Made by a program: the position numbers and the translations under genes
Origin: Prevotellaceae bacterium UBA1075
GTDB taxonomy: Bacteria > Bacteroidota > Bacteroidia > Bacteroidales > Bacteroidaceae
DNA: 6,366 bases
Reading direction: 5' to 3'
NCBI GenBank assembly: GCA_002316015.1
Contig: DCCS01000034.1
Location: 36,363 to 42,728 of the forward strand
Shown here: in pieces, positions 4,700-6,366 of the stretch
Layout: each line of letters starts with the position of its first letter
Position numbering within the stretch: the stretch's first letter is position 1
Notes under the pieces: generated by a model
The model's database searches: none
What the model was told of the DNA's origin: nothing
What the model saw: the letters and a program-made list of their open reading frames with translations, nothing else

Positions 4700-6366
4700 A
4701 TGGATATAGACAAACTCAATCTGACAGCCGAGTTGAAGCGGTATTTCGGCTTCGACACATTCAAGGGCGACCAGGAGGCAATCATCAGAAATGTGCTTCG
4801 TGGCAATGATACATTTGTGCTGATGCCCACAGGCGGAGGCAAGTCCTTGTGTTACCAGTTGCCTGCCTTGCTCATGGAGGGCACGACTGTCGTCATCTCC
4901 CCCCTTATCGCACTGATGAAGAACCAGGTTGATGCGGTACGCATGCTGAGTGAAAACGATGACGTTGCCCACTTTCTCAACTCCTCGCTGAGCAAGGCGC
5001 AGGTGGATGCGGTGAAGCGCGGCGTGCGGTCGGGACGCACCAAGTTGCTGTACGTCGCCCCCGAATCACTTACGAAGGAAGAGAACGTAGAGTTCCTCTC
5101 AAGCGTAAAAATTTCCTTCTATGCCGTCGACGAGGCTCATTGCATATCTGAGTGGGGGCATGATTTCCGTCCCGAATATCGTCGGATCAGGCCTATAATC
5201 AACCAGATAGGAGTCGCTCCCATTATTGCGCTTACAGCTACGGCCACCGACAAGGTGCGTGAAGACATCAAGAAAAGCCTGGGCATAAATGATGCAGTGG
5301 AATTCCGCAGTTCGTTCAACCGCCCCAACCTCTATTACGAGGTGCGTCCCAAAACTGCCAATGTGGAAAAGGACATTATACGCTTCATTCTGCAGCACAA
5401 GGGGAAGAGTGGCATTATCTATTGCCTGAGCCGGAAGAAAGTGGAGGAACTGGCCGAGGTGCTGCGCGCCAACAACATCAACGCCCGTGCCTACCATGCC
5501 GGCATGGAACCGCAAGTGCGCAACCAGACCCAGGACGACTTCATCATGGAACGGCTGGAAGTCATCGTGGCCACCATAGCGTTTGGAATGGGCATTGACA
5601 AGCCAGACGTGCGGTTTGTCATACACTACGACATCCCAAAGAGCCTTGAGGGATACTACCAGGAGACGGGGCGCGCCGGCAGGGATGGGGGAGAGGGCAT
5701 CTGCCTCGCCTTCTATTCGCCCAAGGATGTGCGCAAACTGGAAAAGTTCATGGAGGGGAAACCTGTGTCCGAACAGGACATAGGCCGGCAGTTGATACAG
5801 GAGGTAGCAGCATATGCCGAGACTGCGGTGTGCCGGCGCAAGTTCCTGCTGCATTACTTTGGCGAGGAATACGACCGCGACAACTGCGGAAACTGCGACA
5901 ACTGCCTGCATCCCCACAACAAGATAGACGCCACGGAAGACCTGCGCAGAGCGCTCACTGTGCTGGCTGCGCTCAAAGACAAGTTCAAGACCAATTATGT
6001 GGTTGATGTGCTCACCGGACGCGAGACCGACGAGGTGCAGGCACATCGGCATGGGGAACTGGAGTGTTTCGGCTGTGGTGACAACCATGAGGCGCGTTTC
6101 TGGAACTCTCTGATACGCCAGGCAATGATTGCAGGCTATGTGGACAAGGAGGTGGAGAACTACGGGCTGCTCAGACTGACTGCTGCGGGCAGGGCTTTCC
6201 TCAAAAAACCCACCACGTTCCAGATGTTCCAAGACAGTGAGTTTGACGCGGGGGAGGAACCTTCAGGCGGGGAGACCTCTGTGCTCAACGAGGGACTCCT
6301 GGCCCTGTTGCGTGGCTTGCGCGGTGACATTGCCCGCGAGAAGAACGTGCCGCCATACGTCATCTT
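4700..6366 (+). CDS. recQ: RecQ, ATP-dependent 3'-5' DNA helicase (3'-truncated)
   Basis: RecQ unwinds duplex, forked and recombination-intermediate DNA during repair and replication-fork processing. The frame is open from the ATG at 4700 to the window end, giving 555 complete codons. Helicase motifs in order: motif 0 FKGDQEAII (Gln25), motif I MPTGGGKS (42-49), motif II DEAH (144-147) followed by the aromatic-rich loop SEWGHDFRPEY, motif III LTATAT, motif V IAFGMGIDKP (293-302) and motif VI QETGRAGRDG (321-330). The RecQ zinc site has Cys378, Cys396, Cys399 and Cys402. The RQC winged helix spans about 410-500, and the opening of an HRDC domain (LLALLRGLRGDIA, then VPPYVI) is cut off by the window end. 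Two further cysteines (CFGC, 456 and 459) lie in the winged helix. E. coli RecQ has about 610 residues, so at least 50-60 are missing. It follows clpX on the same strand, a known Bacteroidales arrangement, but has its own promoter. Confidence 0.95.
   Translation, partial: MDIDKLNLTAELKRYFGFDTFKGDQEAIIRNVLRGNDTFVLMPTGGGKSLCYQLPALLMEGTTVVISPLIALMKNQVDAVRMLSENDDVAHFLNSSLSKAQVDAVKRGVRSGRTKLLYVAPESLTKEENVEFLSSVKISFYAVDEAHCISEWGHDFRPEYRRIRPIINQIGVAPIIALTATATDKVREDIKKSLGINDAVEFRSSFNRPNLYYEVRPKTANVEKDIIRFILQHKGKSGIIYCLSRKKVEELAEVLRANNINARAYHAGMEPQVRNQTQDDFIMERLEVIVATIAFGMGIDKPDVRFVIHYDIPKSLEGYYQETGRAGRDGGEGICLAFYSPKDVRKLEKFMEGKPVSEQDIGRQLIQEVAAYAETAVCRRKFLLHYFGEEYDRDNCGNCDNCLHPHNKIDATEDLRRALTVLAALKDKFKTNYVVDVLTGRETDEVQAHRHGELECFGCGDNHEARFWNSLIRQAMIAGYVDKEVENYGLLRLTAAGRAFLKKPTTFQMFQDSEFDAGEEPSGGETSVLNEGLLALLRGLRGDIAREKNVPPYVI

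Noticed and set aside
5099..6232. 377-residue open frame on the - strand over recQ
   Set aside because: It is antisense to intact RecQ helicase motifs and has no domain of its own.

Overview
The window looks like an ordinary chromosomal segment from a member of the Bacteroidota, most likely the order Bacteroidales and probably Prevotella-like. This rests on protein resemblance, on the gene order tig-clpP-clpX-recQ, on two promoters matching the Bacteroidetes -33/-7 pattern (TTG, 19-20 bp, TAnnTTTG), and on the lack of strong Shine-Dalgarno sites. The DNA is GC-rich with G/C-ending codons, so long antisense open frames lie over every gene and are treated as shadows. Genus assignment is inference.

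Layout: (1) 1-582 is the 3' part of lptB, the ATPase of the lipopolysaccharide export transporter; its 5' end lies outside the window. (2) 583-946 is a gap without a convincing gene; it holds a hairpin shortly after lptB and a promoter ahead of tig. (3) 947-4350 is a same-strand proteostasis cluster: tig (trigger factor), clpP (protease subunit) and clpX (AAA+ unfoldase). clpP and clpX overlap by 17 nt. The tig-clpP junction carries two strong inverted repeats and an ambiguous clpP start. (4) 4351-4699 is non-coding: a terminator-like hairpin, a C/T-rich stretch almost free of A on the + strand, another hairpin, and a well-formed promoter. (5) 4700-6366 is recQ, a DNA helicase with its own promoter, cut by the window end as its HRDC domain begins.

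Trigger factor meets nascent chains at the ribosome exit, while ClpX unfolds substrates and feeds them into the ClpP chamber, so the central cluster couples folding with protein removal. recQ is a DNA repair gene that appears transcriptionally separate here.

I found no mobile element, CRISPR array, tRNA or rRNA, and no new multi-gene system. The points worth a second look are non-coding: the tig-clpP junction, the A-depleted tract after clpX, and the structured gap after lptB.
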